Origin: Rhizobium sp. P40RR-XXII
GTDB lineage: Bacteria > Pseudomonadota > Alphaproteobacteria > Rhizobiales > Rhizobiaceae
Reading direction: 5' to 3'
DNA length: 64,000 bases
Assembly (NCBI RefSeq): GCF_012641405.1
Contig: NZ_JABAII010000002.1
Location: 1 to 64,000 of the forward strand
Below are positions 63,421 through 64,000 of the stretch, in pieces. The position numbers and the translations under genes were made by a program. The notes under the pieces are model-generated. The model had not been told where the DNA came from and searched no databases. It saw only the letters and a program-made list of their open reading frames with translations. The number at the start of each line of letters is the position of its first letter. The first letter of the stretch is position 1.

Positions 63421-64000
63421 GAATGACCTCCGAGTGCTTCTGGAGCCGTCTGCCATAGGCCTGGCTCGTCCGGTCGAAAATGATGGCGATGGCAACCAGG
63501 GCGAAACCGTTGAGGAAGCCGACGGTAAAGAACTGATTGTTGATCGCCTGCAGCGTGTTCTTGCCGAGCCCGCCGACGCCGACCATGGAGGCGACGACGA
63601 CCATGGCGAGCGACATCATGATGGTCTGGTTGATGCCGGCCATGATGGTGGGCAGCGCGAGCGGGATCTGCACGTTGAATAGCTTCTGGCGATGCGACGA
63701 CCCGAAGGCGTCGGCTGCTTCCAGCACCTCCTTGTCCACAAGGCGGATGCCGAGATTGGTCAGGCGGATCATCGGCGGGACGGCATAGATGACGACGGCG
63801 ATAAGACCCGGGACCTTGCCGATGCCGAAGATGACGACGACCGGGATGAGATAGACGAAGCTTGGCATCGTCTGCATCACGTCGAGGATCGGGTTGACGA
63901 TCGACTGGAGCCGGTCGGAGCGTGCCATCAAAATGCCGATCGGCAGGCCGATGACGATGGCGATGAGCGTACAGACCGTCACCATGGCAAGCGTGATCAT
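63413..64000 (-). CDS. proW: Glycine betaine/choline ABC transporter permease, partial
   Basis: The last 195 residues of a ProW/ChoW-type permease; its start lies right of the window. The EAA loop is visible: LVDKEVLEAADAFGSSHRQKLFNVQIPLALPTIMAGINQTIMMSLAMVVVASMVGVGGLG (residues about 93-152 of this fragment). It overlaps the ATPase gene by eight bases. The substrate-binding protein should lie further right. Confidence 0.9.
   Translation of the reverse strand: MITLAMVTVCTLIAIVIGLPIGILMARSDRLQSIVNPILDVMQTMPSFVYLIPVVVIFGIGKVPGLIAVVIYAVPPMIRLTNLGIRLVDKEVLEAADAFGSSHRQKLFNVQIPLALPTIMAGINQTIMMSLAMVVVASMVGVGGLGKNTLQAINNQFFTVGFLNGFALVAIAIIFDRTSQAYGRRLQKHSEVIHG

Overview
The window looks like chromosome of an alphaproteobacterium of the Rhizobiaceae, most likely Rhizobium. 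The evidence is the GC-rich coding, the rhizobial intergenic mosaic repeats, a TetR gene directly before ilvC, and many genes with rhizobial character (DUF1127 proteins, GlxA/AraC regulators, choline/betaine ABC transporter). The species assignment is inference; no ribosomal RNA gene is present.

The left two thirds (1-46 kb) is a mosaic of small transcription units. In order: the end of an IS5-type transposase; an ECF sigma/anti-sigma/periplasmic protein operon with its own ECF-type promoter; a RecD-like helicase; pdxJ; a GFA-family protein with a damaged start; a QorB-like reductase with divergent HxlR regulator and an FAD monooxygenase; a TetR-MFS unit; a frameshifted GNAT; a MarR-GNAT fusion; an aspartate racemase/Lrp pair; NDH-2; an alcohol dehydrogenase/AraC pair; TetR-ilvC; a VapBC toxin-antitoxin; an aminotransferase; an aldo/keto reductase; an iron-type ABC transporter followed by a 2OG oxygenase; nuclease, NUDIX and PhzF proteins; tRNA-Lys(CUU); an aminoglycoside nucleotidyltransferase; an FAD-protein/Rrf2/SfnB-like island; an MscS-type channel; and two double-receiver signalling proteins, one with a GGDEF domain.

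The right third (44-64 kb) is the most coherent part. It encodes a corrinoid-dependent methyl-transfer system: an MttB-superfamily methyltransferase without pyrrolysine, a corrinoid protein, a methyl-corrinoid:tetrahydrofolate methyltransferase, MetF plus a MetV-like partner, a 2Fe-2S/ASKHA corrinoid activator, an eight-cysteine ferredoxin-like protein, and three uncharacterised associated proteins (DUF1638, 'virulence factor' family, a 110-residue ORF). GlxA- and LysR-type regulators lie on its left. A betaine-homocysteine methyltransferase and a glycine-betaine/choline ABC transporter lie on its right. The simplest reading is import of a quaternary amine such as glycine betaine, removal of methyl groups onto corrinoid and then THF, and parallel use for methionine synthesis. 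Four of these enzymes carry Gly/Arg-rich low-complexity tails that the catalytic families do not require; this is the most unusual feature of the window. A short galactofuranose-type glycan cluster (two glycosyltransferases and glf) sits inside this region.

No CRISPR array, prophage or rRNA operon was seen.
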